In this document: positions 48,901 to 61,129 of the stretch, piece by piece
How the letters are laid out: each line of letters begins with the position of its first letter
Position numbering within the stretch: position 1 is the stretch's first letter
DNA from: Mnemiopsis leidyi
Taxonomy: Eukaryota > Ctenophora > Tentaculata > Lobata > Bolinopsidae
Assembly: GCA_000226015.1 (NCBI GenBank)
Contig: JH153187.1
Span: 137,192 to 201,191 of the forward strand
Length of the DNA stretch: 64,000 bases
Reading direction: 5' to 3'
Position numbers and translations under genes: made by a program
Notes under the pieces: model-generated
What the model was told of the DNA's origin: nothing
What the model saw: the letters and a program-made list of their open reading frames with translations, nothing else
The model's database searches: none

Positions 48901-50978
48901 GGTCCGAGTCTGGACCCAATTCAGAACGATATGTCGAACTTGACCAACTTTGTGACGGCGTAGAGTCCTGTGGAATGGAAAATAGGGTATGTAAAGTAGC
49001 AAGAGACTTTCCTACTATACATAAAAGTGCAAAGCAGATAGGGACAGTATTAGATATTTGCCAGTCAAATGATGATCTGAGCCGTTTACCATGCGAATTA
49101 AGACCGCACGAAAAATTTTTAGGGAAATTAGACATTTACGGAATCAGCAAAACGGAGATTGTCAACAAAGTAAGAGTTCCAGAATCAAAAGTTGATTGTA
49201 GTCGTCTATTTGGGGAGTCGTATGTTTACCTCAGCTGCTTAGGGCTCTGCAATGAAGTCAATGCAACTTGCCCTCTTAATGATGAAAAATTGCTCCACGA
49301 TTCATGTCCAGGACAGTTTATGGATAGAATTTACACCATTGTTGATAAATCACGCCTAACATTTGTCAGAAAGAATGACAACGGACAATATCATTATCAA
49401 AACTATTATCAGTGTAATAATGGCAGATGCATTGAATATAAAAATGTTTGTGACCTCATTGACGATTGTGGGGACTTGAGTGACGAAGAAAACTGTACTA
49501 ATCACATGGTATGCAAGGAAACAGCAAACAAGTCCAAGAAGCATCTAATTGCGAGCCAGCAAAAGTGCGACGGAATATATGACTGTTTCGACCTGTCGGA
49601 CGAATGCAATGAAACATGTGGAAAGCAGATACTCTCGAGTTTAATGGAGAAAATTCTGTGTTGGACAATGGGCATTTCGGCAGTTATACTTAACTTTCTA
49701 ACATTGTTAAGGGGTATATCCGCTACCAGGCAAAGTCGCACAGGCAGGATTCTGATCATCAAAGCACTTGTCACGGTGATAAGTCTGGGGGATCTCCTGA
49801 TAGGTGTTTACTTGACTGTTCTGTCCGTGTACGATAGCATCGTTTATGGACCGGACTTTTGTAGCCAGCAGGCCAAGTGGCTGACTGGGACAGCTTGCTC
49901 TGCTCTAGGAGTCATTAGTACCTTAGGATCGCAGCTCTCCCTATTTGCCATGACTACTTTAAGTGTCATCAGAGCTTATAGAATGTCTCAACATAGGGTA
50001 AGGCAGACATCGAAGGTTAACAAGAGGGCTATTATCAGTGCAGTTCTCTCCGTAACTGCGGTGTTTCTCGTTTCACTGGCAGTAGCGGTTGTTCCATTGG
50101 TCCCGTCGTTCGAGGATTATTTCGTACAGGCAATGTACTACGATCCGAACTACAAGGTATTCATTGGGTTTCCAAATAAAGCACGACATATAGACATCCT
50201 TAACACCTACATAAACTCAGGAGAAAACATCACACGAGACATGGCATGGAAAGAAATAGGTGAAAACGTTGACAAGATGTTTACTCAACAATACGGCAAG
50301 ATCGGACGGAAAACTGTACATTTCTATGGTAACGATGGCAATTGCCTCTTTAAGTTCTTTGTCAGGAGTGATGATGCCAGAAGAAGCAGAGCTTCAGACA
50401 GTCAAACGAACATCACGGACATCAAGGGTAACTTCATAGTGTGGTTCATCCTGGCAGTCAACTTGGCTTGCTTTATCTCCATAGTGCTCTGTTATCTGTT
50501 TATCCATGCTGTGAACAAAAAGTCCGCTCAGAAGGCGGCGTCATCCCAAAGCCCTGCTGCTAAAAAAAGAAACAGGGAGATGTCAAGTAGAATAAGCTTC
50601 ATCATAGGGACTGATTTCTTGTGCTGGGTTCCCTTTATTGTAATCAGTGCTTTGCACAACTTGAATGCGATTGATGCCACGCATTGGTATGCAACGTTAG
50701 CCATGGTCGTCATTCCCCTCAATTCCGTCATCAATCCGATCATCTACGACAACGATTTGAGCAAGGCGGTCTCCAAAAAACTGAAGCAGATAGATCTCAT
50801 GATCCATTCCATACTTGATCAAGATGGAAACCTGGTTAACTATATTCACGACAAACTTCTCTCAAGGACAGAGAATACCACAAATAATGACGTGGAAATG
50901 ACTCAGACGCCAACACTGCATGAGGCAGAGACTGAAAATGATATAGAGGATGCCGAATCTTGCAAAATGTTAAAGTAA
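45931..50978 (+). CDS. LGR-like GPCR with four Cys-rich modules, LNR-like and LDLa repeats
   Basis: Five exons: 45931-45997, 46131-46343, 46748-46951, 47229-47417, 47560-50978. All four introns are phase 1 and the sum is exactly 1364 codons. Exon 1 encodes a signal peptide (MDNSLWVLLIVLLCV). Exons 2-4 and the start of exon 5 each encode one module of about 60 residues: KWR-D-CG-YPLPDG-TECNP-PCC-CG-C-C-CxDYRD. Then follow an LNR/Notch-like CDDECDVDICDDESDCGG and several LDLa-like repeats (CDGKYDCPDKSDE, CNNGRC..CDLIDDCGDLSDEENC, CDGIYDCFDLSDEC). Seven transmembrane segments lie at about residues 920-1280, with SLGDLLIGVYLT in TM2 and NSVINPIIYD in TM7, as in relaxin/LGR and GRL101-type receptors. 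A long glycosylated second extracellular loop and a cytoplasmic tail are present. No leucine-rich repeats seen. Ligand unknown. The ATG at 45931 has the better context; 45919 is an in-frame alternative. Confidence 0.88.
47106..47180 (+). repeat. Dispersed repeat family R2, copy 3 (in a GPCR intron)
   Basis: Reads ctcaaaagaatatcatatca, attttggatttttttgggtc and cctattaactttttttgagt. It lies in the intron between the third and fourth GPCR exons. Confidence 0.65.
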
Positions 50979-51152
50979 CCTGTAAACATACTATTGTATT
51001 TGCCTGCAGTGCAGTGTAATCAGTGATGATTCAAAATATTGTGTTTATCAGTTTTGTAGACCTAAAAACCAGAGCGATATTTTTGATTGGCAACTTTTCT
51101 AGCTTTTTTACTGATTTTATAAAACTATCATGCAAACTGATGAGCCAGATAA

Positions 51153-51469
51153 TTAAATACTCCTCGGCATCACTTCATCGAAAATTAATAGAACCATGAG
51201 ACATGATGAAGAATTCACAACTATCGCAGCAAAATACCACTCTGAATTAACGATAAATAAAAAGTTCGCTACACGAACGACAAACTGAACACACAAACAA
51301 AGAAGAGAACAAACCAGGAAACTAAGAGCAGACATGACACCCATCTGTTGGAGGACTCTACCGTTATTCCTGACGGAGATGCCCACCAGCCCACACGTCC
51401 CCACTACAAGCAGCAGGAACAGGAGGAGTGTTTTAGTGCAGCTCCTTCTCATTGCTTCTCCCTGGAGGT
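51153..51469 (-). CDS. Unidentified three-pass membrane protein exon
   Basis: Open from an acceptor (ctccag) at about 51470 through an in-frame ATG at 51452 to a stop at 51153. The 99 residues hold three hydrophobic segments: KTLLLFLLLVVGTCGLVGIS, VMSALSFLVCSLLCLCVQFV and FAAIVVNSSSCLMVLLIF. It may be the last exon of a multipass protein or a small gene of its own. The end vaguely recalls TOM1/GPR137-like proteins, but not enough to name it. Confidence 0.4.
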
Positions 51470-51912
51470 AATTTTGTTTTTACTTGTCACACTTGTTACC
51501 CGGCTTTAACGCTTTACAGTTGTACTTAAGGGGCCCTGGAGGATTCTAGATTTTTTGACGGCTGAGTCGACTAAAGAAGATTACATAGGGAAATGCCCTT
51601 TGCGCGGGTATAGGGCTCTAATCTAGGTCAGGGACTCAAGGTCCTGGGACTGTAGGTCATCGGCTGCAAACGAGGGTGGACTCTAGGTCGGGAGATCCGG
51701 GATCTCCCACTGGGTGGACTTTGGCAAGAGAATTTTCAGAGGAAGTCGTAATTTTTTCATCATTTGACAGCGATTGACCAATAAGAAGCCAGATATGACA
51801 AATCAATTGTCTCGAGATAAAGAAAATTTCCGACTCCTCCCCAAGAACTCTGACGTCTATTAAAAGCATAACATAAAATACTCAAAACATAACAAAATTC
51901 TCAAATAATCTG

Positions 51913-53003
51913 CTATTTATTACTTAAACTCACTGATTTTGCATAACTGGGTTTAGCGGTAGAACTTTGGCTCGGTGATGCAAGCTTTTCACTGAAAAAG
52001 AACAGAGATTTTAGATACATTAGGTACAAGCAAGAACGACTAAGCGAAAATGTGATAAAATTAAACGACACCTATTTTACCTCGGTGAAAAGTGACTAAT
52101 AACAGACAGCTACCCTAAGAGATGGATGTTGGGTGGTCTGAGAGCACGCAGCATGTTACTAGCGATGTACGCCACATTAAACGTCGTGCTGCTCTTCCTC
52201 CGATTTAGGGCGGGTTTCTTGGGCGGGGAGGGGTCTATAAGGGGCGAGGTGGAGTAGGAGGGCGTGTAAAGTACATTACGGGAGGAGCTGTCCCGCTTCA
52301 GGAATTTTTTCTGTCCCGGCGTGTACTGCATACTGTCCGGGATACCACAAACAACTGTTTCTACCGGCTCTCTCTCTCTCCTCAACGGTGATAGATTATA
52401 ACAAGCCTGAGCCAATCGGAGTTGGGTATACGGCCACGTGATCGTTATCCCTCAATCAGAGGCGGGTCAAAATGGTGACGGTGCTGTGCTTGGATCTTGT
52501 AGGTACTGTCCAGGCTTTTAGCAGATCTTTGATCGATGGCTTGTATACTTTCATTATTGACGATGATTAGGATACGCAAGCAAAACATTTAACTGAACTT
52601 GTAGATCATGATGGTGTTGGTCTAAGTGATGTTAGTCTTGGTGGTGTCGACTGTTCTTGTCAGTTTAACTGTTGCAATTGATTCATCTGTCATGGTATTG
52701 TGATATACAGTAAAACCTCTATTAAACGTGCCTCAATTTACCGGGCCTTCTCCCTTTCCCCCGAGAGTCCCGATAAATGGAGGTTTAACTGTACAAAATA
52801 ACATTTTTTATAGATCTTAGTTTTACTTGAATAATTAATTAATGACTGTTTGTAAGATAGTAATTAAAACAAATTTCTACCCACCTGAAAAGAGCAGGAG
52901 TTACTGAAGGTAGTGGATAGAACTTTGTGTCTAAGTTTGTTTTTCTGACTGCTGTATCTTGGAGTGCTACGGCAGGATCCTTTCTACCTCTAGCTTGTGA
53001 TTT
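51913..53003 (-). CDS. Unidentified gene, three C-terminal exons
   Basis: Exons 53003-52881 (phase 0 out), 52406-52114 (phase 2 out) and 51991-51913 (ending TAG) join without a frame break, which is good evidence of a real gene. The protein is soluble-looking and Ser/Pro/basic-rich: RGRKDPAVALQDTAVRK, DTKFYPLPSVTPALFRW, YNLSPLRREREPVE, QYTPGQKKFLKRD, SYSTSPLIDPSPP, ASNMLRALRPPNIHLLGEK. The repeated S/T-P sites and RRxS-like sites suggest a phosphorylated, disordered regulator. I do not recognise the family. The 5' exons were not found. Confidence 0.5.
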
Positions 53004-56000
53004 CTGGTGAAATATGGTCCAGTGTAATATGCTGGGAAAGTTTTGCATCAAACACTTGCACTAGTCGTATTGACTAAACTAAATGATCATAGCAATTGAC
53101 AATATCTGAATTATTTAAAATTTTCAAAAAATTTAGATTTTTCATGCTGCAAAATATATCTAGTTGATTGTGAAAAAGGGCACGCAACTTGAATAAGAAT
53201 TGTAGTAACAGTCACAGCGAAACAAAAAGCCTTTAAGATTTGTTGCATCATGCTGATAAATCTTCCACAATGATGCGATCCAGCACACGAAACGACATGG
53301 AACCTACTTGAAGTTTTTACAGAACAATAAACATCATAGTGGAGTATTTTGCTGGTTCCTTTTCCCCTCCGCCTAAAAGTTTGAGTGACTTGTAAAATGA
53401 GGAACAGACGAGGGACAGATGGAGGGGTTTCTGTACCAGGGTACAGTATAATTTCTGTAACTAGGATCCATATCTACTTCCCGTACAGGATAATTGTGTA
53501 CCTGGGAACTTTATTTTCTTTCCTTACCCAATACCCACTCGCCCGTGGGTTTATTGAGATCGAGAACATAGTATCATAAGTTATCCTACTATCTAATTGG
53601 TCTAACATAGGTTCTCACAGCTATTTTTAAAACGATTTTCACAACAAAATTTTTCTTAATTTGAACAATAGCTGAACGTAAATCAGTAACAAAATGGAAA
53701 TCATCGGAAGAATCTGATGCTCTAATCTAAGTATTTCAGGGTAAGTTAGGTGCATCGCGGTCGAAAATAGAAACAAATTAAGTAGGTGGAATGCAACAAA
53801 AACATGCGATTATTTGAGGCCACCATGGAACAAAACAACTATAGCTGGATTGCAGGCGAGAGTATTATAGTACAGTAAGTGCTCATTGTCAGACATATTA
53901 TCAATACCAAATAAGGTATAATTAGGTAGCAGATTGATGCCTGGCCGAGGCGGAGCTTAGTTAATCATGTGATTAGAGCTCAATCAGCAACTTCGTATTG
54001 TGCTCAATCTTGGATCTCGGTTATCTTAATATCTTATCGAAACACAGTCTCCGCGAGCGTCAAATATAAGTTGGTAGCATTTAATAATTGTAGCCAAGGC
54101 TCGATGTCATATTATTTCGCAATCAGAGCCAACGATGAAAATGAAATTTTCGAGGCTTCAGGGATTGATTGATAACCCCGCCTATTATATTGCATTTTCT
54201 GAATCTTCCAATAAGTAGAGTGCAGAATAAGGTATAATTTCACGATTTTAGCTGTTTGTGTATAACGATAAATTAGCGTCATGATAGCTTGACAAGATAA
54301 GATCCACAGCATTATAATCTAAAAAATCTAGAGAACCTTCAGAAATCCAGAGAAATCTAGAGAAATGTCCCTGGCAGAAAAATATCGAAATCAAAACCTC
54401 AAAGAAGTTCTAGGATAGAGACTTTTGTTATCAAGCTACACTATTTGATCGACAAGAACAACTTACATCGGCCGGCAACAATATAACACCAGATACGTGA
54501 GAGTTGCCACAAAAAGAGGTACAACTACAAAGACAGCAGGATCGAATTGCAAGATGAAGAGTGTGTGATGGTTATTGAACCTACCTAGAGAGAGACGGAG
54601 AGTTAGCTAGGCTAGGGATACCTACATCATATTACAAACCTACAGCGCGGCGGTTACTCTATCACTACATTTGTGTCCTAAACTGGTAACTCCATTAATT
54701 GTAGTCACCTCGTGTAATTAGGATAATATTTCTTCTCTATCAAACACTCGCCAACGGTTCAACTAACGCTGTGAGGGGGGTAAGGAACAGTCAGGTCAGA
54801 TCCAGAGTTCAAGGAAAAGGCTGGAAGTAATCAGAAAATGTTGTTATTGGTCAAGGCTTGGAAAAGAATTGATTCCGAAAATCTAAAATCTTACTGAACT
54901 AAAGAGCCGATCGTTTGCGTGCTACCGACAATCGGCACACATATCAGCAACACGGATGAGATTCTTGTCAAGTGTCTCACCGATAAGATAGAGTAAAGTT
55001 GAACGTTAGATACTCCTACAAAGCTACAGCACCGCAATTAGAGCCTGTACATAATTACTACACTGACTATACAAACTCGAGTTGATCAAGGTTGGAGACA
55101 GAGAGAAAAAAAGTAATTACTTTAGTCGCCAGTCAGAAGACAGAGAGAGCACGCTTTAGTCACCACTCCAACATTCAACTGTTCAACTAAAGTGTCACCC
55201 CCAGCAGAGAGAGAATGAGAGAGAGAGAGAAAGAGAGAGAATATACAAGGTTACCATGGTAACGGTGTATATTTTATTTCATTTGAGTAGAAGCTGGAAG
55301 GGTAAGATCTGATATATTTGTATTTCACTATTGGCCTGGATAAGGGACGTGGGAATCACCTGTTAGATGATGGACAGTGTCCATTGGACACATACCAAGA
55401 GTAAACTAGTTAAATTCGAAAGTAATTCCTGCAGGGATCCGCAGGTTAGTAATCAGCGGCGGTGATCTGTTTATATAACGAGCTCAGTTATAAGCACGTG
55501 ACTGATTATTGAGCACGTGACTGATTATTGGCAATAGAGCCACCGCCACACTATCATGGGGGACACGTACTTTCATGCCGGAGCGAGGCTGTACAATTGT
55601 AATACAATAAAATTGTAATACAATGACGCAATTTCATTAGTTCAGCTATTCAATCCCGCGGTAGAATCCACCACTGAAAACGACGATCAAACCAGCGGAC
55701 TCATTTACAAACGTCACAGATTTTGCGACCTGTGCTATCAAAAATAAGACATGAACTAACCGACTTTCAGCGATTCTGGTTTGAAGATTTGCCTCGCAGT
55801 TAGCACATTAGTTAGTTAGGACAAACAGATGGCTGGAGTTGCCCGCATTCCAGAGAGGAGGATCTAACAAGGTAACAAGCCCCGCACCTGCAGCCCTGAA
55901 CAGGATCGGAACAAGGGGACATCTGGAGCTGGACTTGGTGGGACTATCTCCCAACTTTCAGGTACTGACGCTAGCGGAGTTTCGTCAGATCCGGCCCGGT

Positions 56001-59000
56001 AATTTGTCATCAATTATCATGTTTTAAATGGGACCTTGTTAGGTTGGTGGCTCTTTCAGCGAGGATGAGAGAGGACGTGTTAGGCTTCTAGTACCTTTGT
56101 AAACAAATTACAAGTAATTAGTATCTATTAAAACAGAGCTCCTTACAGCCTCAGAACTTGTTAACTTTTAACTCAGTCCTTTTGCTCATCCTGGTTCATC
56201 CCTTTGATATCGCTGATTGCAATGAAGAAGTCTTTTTTCCTTATTCAAATGTAGCATTATCAGGATCTTTATATTGGTGGACAAATGTAACATCTCACTT
56301 CTCAATACTTAATCGCTGTAAATATGATGCAAAACAGTTTAGACCACTTCCAAGAATGTGTGGAGTCTATTTCAAGCCTGAAACAACTTAGTGCATGGGC
56401 ACGGCTTTGTCAACATTCGGTCGCTACAAAGAGAACATTTGAGTCTTACAGGCATCGCAGTAAGAAGACTTCAATAAACAGTTGAGTACCTGCCTTGTTA
56501 CAGGTATGATTCTCCCTAAATTGCGGATATTTGCAGACTTACTGCAGCCAAATTTACTTCAGGTTAACCGTAAAATCAAGTCTGCTGCTGTCAAAGAACT
56601 CGTTATTACAGACCAGTCACCAAGCGACCAGACTCCTCTTCGTTCTCAGAACTGTGGTCACGCAGTTCCAATAGTTCTCGTCCATGTTTTACTTCATCCT
56701 TACCTTTACGTTAAAACTGCTGATTGTAACTGTCATTGCTTAAATAGTTTGAAACAGAAATTACCGGTTCATAGTTTCAAGGTCCAGAGATTAGAACAGG
56801 CGCGTTCTTAAGAAATATCTCGCAACTCAGAAAAATTAGTTACAAGGGATTTTAGAACCACTTGCCTTTCGTTCACCGAAGTCAACTGTAACTCATGTGA
56901 CATGTACTTGCGACTTCTCTTCTGGGCATTGCACTGGTACATAAGGTGTTGCAGATTCACAGTTGTAGCCAACATACCGCTATATATTCCCTGGTTAAAT
57001 AAGGGAAATGAACTGCAAAGAGTCACGTTTCGCGGTAATGGTCAGGGTAGTTAATACCAATTATGTAGGGAGGACCTAATGCTTTAAAGATGACGGTTGG
57101 TTATAAATAAAACTCGTTAACTTCGTTACAACAAGTCTGCAAGGTTGTCGTGCTCTTTTCCTTGTACTGTTGGTACTTAGAGCAGGACGTTATGTGGCAT
57201 CTTGAGGGTGGCTTCTCAACCGGAGTGGAGGGTCCCTCTAGATTCCTCCACCTCCCGAACTTTTTCAACTTGCTGCTAAAAAGTTCTTCTACCTTGCAGG
57301 GTTTCATATTTACTGTATTCCAGACGTGGGTGCAGGGACACTGTAAATTTGCTTCGTAAGCTACTAAGCTATAATCCGATATAATTCAGAAGATATTTTT
57401 CAATTTTGATTAAAAATGTTACCATTAAGGAGTAAGTTTTGTTGGTCACAAGTTCTATATCTTCTTAAAAGATTGGATTTCTTATTGTGATTGCCATAGC
57501 TCTACCTCCAGAGCAAAGAGCGATTAGCTAATTGTCAAATAGTTCCTGGAGGTCAACCTACTTATAAAGTCATAAGCTTCTCAATGTTACGTTGACCACA
57601 ATATTGTTGTTTAAACTATTTTACTATATTACTATATTACTATATTACTATATTACTATTTTACTATATTACTATATTACTATATTAGCAATGAAGTTGT
57701 ACACAATTCTTACATTTAGTGGCTCCCACAGTTACGTTAATACAGAAAATAATGGCTTGCTGTGGGTGAGACCGACCCAGGGCCATTGAAATTCTACTGA
57801 GATCTTAGTCTAACTAAATTAGTAATTCCTAGAAGTACGACTGAGACACTAGTTCAACTAATTTACTAATTCCTACAAGTACGAGGGACTGCATTGCCAT
57901 GATTCACTGTCTAGTTGCAGCTAACATTAACATTAACGTTTGTAGAGACATTTTACTATCGTTCTGTGTCTTCTAGACGACCCTCTTCCAGGGGCTAATC
58001 AGTAAAGTTACAGGTTGGAATAACCAGATGTCCCCTCGATTAGGGGTTTTTGGTGCAGCTTCGATATACTGATATATAATCATTTAATCTTCTATTCGGT
58101 CTTAATCTTGGATGTAATTCCGGACTCTGCTGCTCGTTACACCTCAGAATCTGCCACCTGCACGACTCCTGATGACATCACATTACAGTTCAGGACTACG
58201 CTCTTTAAACTCTTTAAGTTTCGGATAAATCTGGTAAATGACCGTCTTGATTTTTGCGCATTTATTTTTGAGTTCTTGAACCAACATTCTACACGATATG
58301 TTGTTATAACAGCTTATATTTTGCTTTTTATAACATGTGAGACGTGAAGGCTATCGAAACAAGGACGTGCGACCTTTCATTTAAAAAACAACCTTTAAAT
58401 GCCATCCCGATTGTACACATTTCCAATCATTGACAAAATGTTCTACCCGCCCAAAACCTAAGAAGGCTTAACTTCCACTTACAGGCGCATAGTCTTAGTA
58501 CGACTGAAATTTTAACCGTCTGTTAAGCTTGTTCTGTATTCATTTCTTTGCGTTACACAGCGTGAGCTATTGTTAAAAGCGAATATTCACTGAAAAGGCA
58601 AACAATGAACTTTTGGACGGGTCCCTTTAGTCTTTACCCTTATCATCTTTATCATGCTCCCAAACCACGTCTAGAATATCCAACTTTTCAATGAGACTGT
58701 GCTGGATATTGGCCAGCAGTACGTCCTTATTGAGCTTTAGTACGACTTACTGTCATCTCCCTCCATGACCCCCTGAGAAGCATTAAGAGCTAAATTATAA
58801 TTGTTCCTGAAGCTGAATCTCACGTTCATTAAACCCCTCCCTTTCTTTTTTCTCTGTCTGCTACAATGAAGTATGCCGTGACCCGTTGTCTCTAGTTCAT
58901 TAATTAAGGTAAGTTTGACGGAATGACGGGTGCAGATTGACAATACCATGGCATAATTTAGTGCACTCCTAGACTTCCCGTAAAATGACGTACTACCTTC

Positions 59001-60616
59001 AGTCGTATTGTTAATCTACCAGATGTAATAGATCACGTCCTAACACCACCCATTAAAGGCTGGCTGGTCTTGTATTAGTCGGTTTTTCTTGAATAGACAG
59101 ATCGTGAGTCTGACAACGTGTAGTAGTATCACACATGGATACGGTGGCTGGATATCGTGAGATTGGAATAGCTCACTAATCACATGGCCAGATCTACCGC
59201 TTCTGTAATGAGTGTCAGTTGTTGTTGAAGGACCTATCTCTTTCTAGTTTTTACTCTGTCATATCTCGCTTGCCGGCTTGTGTTCACTGCGGCTGTTCAG
59301 TGTTCATTAAAAGTTGGAATGATGTAGAGTGTAGACATAATTTTAGCCAAGCAGTTTAGCTTGTTGTCAGTTGTGGTATTATGTTTCAACTTTTTTTGGA
59401 TTAATTTTAGTATTTACTTGTCACGGTTAAATGTTCTACGTTTTATGCAACTCATAAACAATTATCCGATCATTCAGTTAAAATATTTGGTAATAGGAAA
59501 ACATTTTAAAAGTTTAATTTATCTTGCAGAAATTCAGAAAAAAAGGTCAATCTACAACCTGAGCACATTTCGTAAAATTTTTCAAGCAGAGCTGCCTGCT
59601 GGATATACAAAATCGCCAAGTGAATTTCTAAAGTCTTTGCCACCTAAACTTATTTAAAGGTAAATAGTTCAATGGGGCACTGTCTAAGAGTTGCATATAG
59701 TGATAATATTCAAGTAAGTATTCAAGTATTATTTAAAGGAACATCAACCCAAATAACTTGTAAACTGTGGTAGTACCTTGCAAGATTATGATGCTTTAGC
59801 AGCACAGAGACTATTCAAAATCGCCACGTGTCGTGACTGACACTTGCTCCACGTTCCTAATGAAAAAACGACGTATGACATTTAAGAAGAAACCGTCGGG
59901 GAATCATTAACCGATCTCATATTTCTTTTTACCTCACAATCTCGCCTGAACTCTCGCAACAAACCCGAAATGTTCATTTACAGAACATCTGCCGAATGGC
60001 TCCCAGAGCCAGAGCGACCAGTAACAATTAAACAATAAAAAGCCGATTTTTCTCTTCTTTCAATGTAAATCGCGGGCCATTTTCGCAAATCGACCAGAGG
60101 ATGACTAAGCGATTAGTGCCGTTGTTTCCAGGTGTTGGGACTTTTCAAGGAGGATGAAACTTGACCTGCTAACTCGATTTACTTATGTAACTTTATTAAA
60201 ACTAAGGACTTCGCGTCAAATATTATTAGGACAAGCTGAAGATCTGAGGAGTGAATTAGTCGTTGATTACAAAGTTGTTCTATCCGTATTTTTGACATGA
60301 AACTATTGCATGGGTAAGCTTACGTCAGCATTTGAGATCATTATATACCTGATCATAGATTTTTTGCGTAGAGCTTAAAGAAATGCATACCATATTGTGG
60401 AATAGATTACCTGGTCAGATAAGCTTACGTCAATATTTACGTTTGTTATTAGAATAAGGTCTACTTTCGGCAACAGGCTGGGCCCGAGCAAATGCATGCT
60501 GTGTTTTTCAGTTTTGTTATTACGTCGTAAGACGATTCTTGATTCAATGTCGATAATAAAATTAGAGATAAACGTCGTTAACTCTATATCAAATAAAATG
60601 AACTTCAAGCAGGTAA
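53004..60616. other. Long region without a confident gene
   Basis: Contains GA-rich (55200-55240) and ttactata (57618-57688) microsatellites and several short open stretches that I could not assemble. One at 56158-56391 begins with a signal-like helix (LTFNSVLLLILVHP) and has spaced Cys residues (CNEEVFF, NRCKYDAK, RMCGVYF), possibly one exon of a secreted PAN- or lectin-like protein. Another, on the minus strand at 58632-58740, reads LLANIQHSLIEKLD, ILDVVWEHDKDD and a stop. Neither has enough support for a gene call. Confidence 0.35.
57618..57688 (+). repeat. ttactata microsatellite
   Basis: About nine units of an 8-bp repeat (actatatt) with one variant unit. Confidence 0.9.
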
Positions 60617-61129
60617 ATGTCTGCAGAGCTCCTGCTCCTCACCCTCCCTCTCCTGATAAGATCAGAGCAGTGCATCCTAACCAGGTGCAGAGGCAAGGGA
60701 CCCTACTCTCAGAGCTCCATTCTCTGTCTCAACACCCTGTGTGTCCTGAAAGACGGGAGTCGCCCGGACTGTATCACAGCTGCACAACAAAGTTCAGAAT
60801 TCGGTTTCAATATGACTGTTCAAATAAAAGATTGTCTACATGGTTGTGAGCGTAAAAACGAGGGTATCTTTTGCTTGGAACAAGTACGAAAAATTGGAAA
60901 AGTACAAATGTTGATATTAGTCGTGAGCATTTCATGTTCGGGGCTGGTACTAGTTGCGTGTATGACACATTGTTATATGCGACGGACTAAAGCAATATCT
61001 GATATGGTGTTGCAAAATATGAACGTCGTTCTGATAAATGATAAAACTGAAAAGGATGTTGAAAGTGTAACTCATAAGACTGATAGGGACGTTATACTAC
61101 CTTGCATTCACGAGCATGAAAATACTTAG
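60617..61129 (+). CDS. Small type I membrane protein, Cys-rich ectodomain
   Basis: A single 170-codon frame from ATG at 60617 to a stop at 61127-61129. It holds an N-terminal signal peptide (AELLLLTLPLLIR), an ectodomain of about 75 residues with about nine cysteines (QC..RC, LC..LC, DC, DCLHGC, FC), one transmembrane helix (MLILVVSISCSGLVLVACM) followed by a basic stop-transfer stretch (MRRTK), and a cytoplasmic tail of about 45 residues. The layout is that of a small surface receptor or GPI/Ly6-like relative, but the Cys spacing does not fit a family I know. A cag-gtaa just before the ATG leaves open a 5' exon. Confidence 0.55.
   Translation: MSAELLLLTLPLLIRSEQCILTRCRGKGPYSQSSILCLNTLCVLKDGSRPDCITAAQQSSEFGFNMTVQIKDCLHGCERKNEGIFCLEQVRKIGKVQMLILVVSISCSGLVLVACMTHCYMRRTKAISDMVLQNMNVVLINDKTEKDVESVTHKTDRDVILPCIHEHENT

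Noticed and set aside
58737-58949. Minus-strand gene at 58.6-58.9 kb
   Set aside because: Two coding-looking stretches lie in different frames 16 nt apart, too close for an intron, and no partner exon was found.
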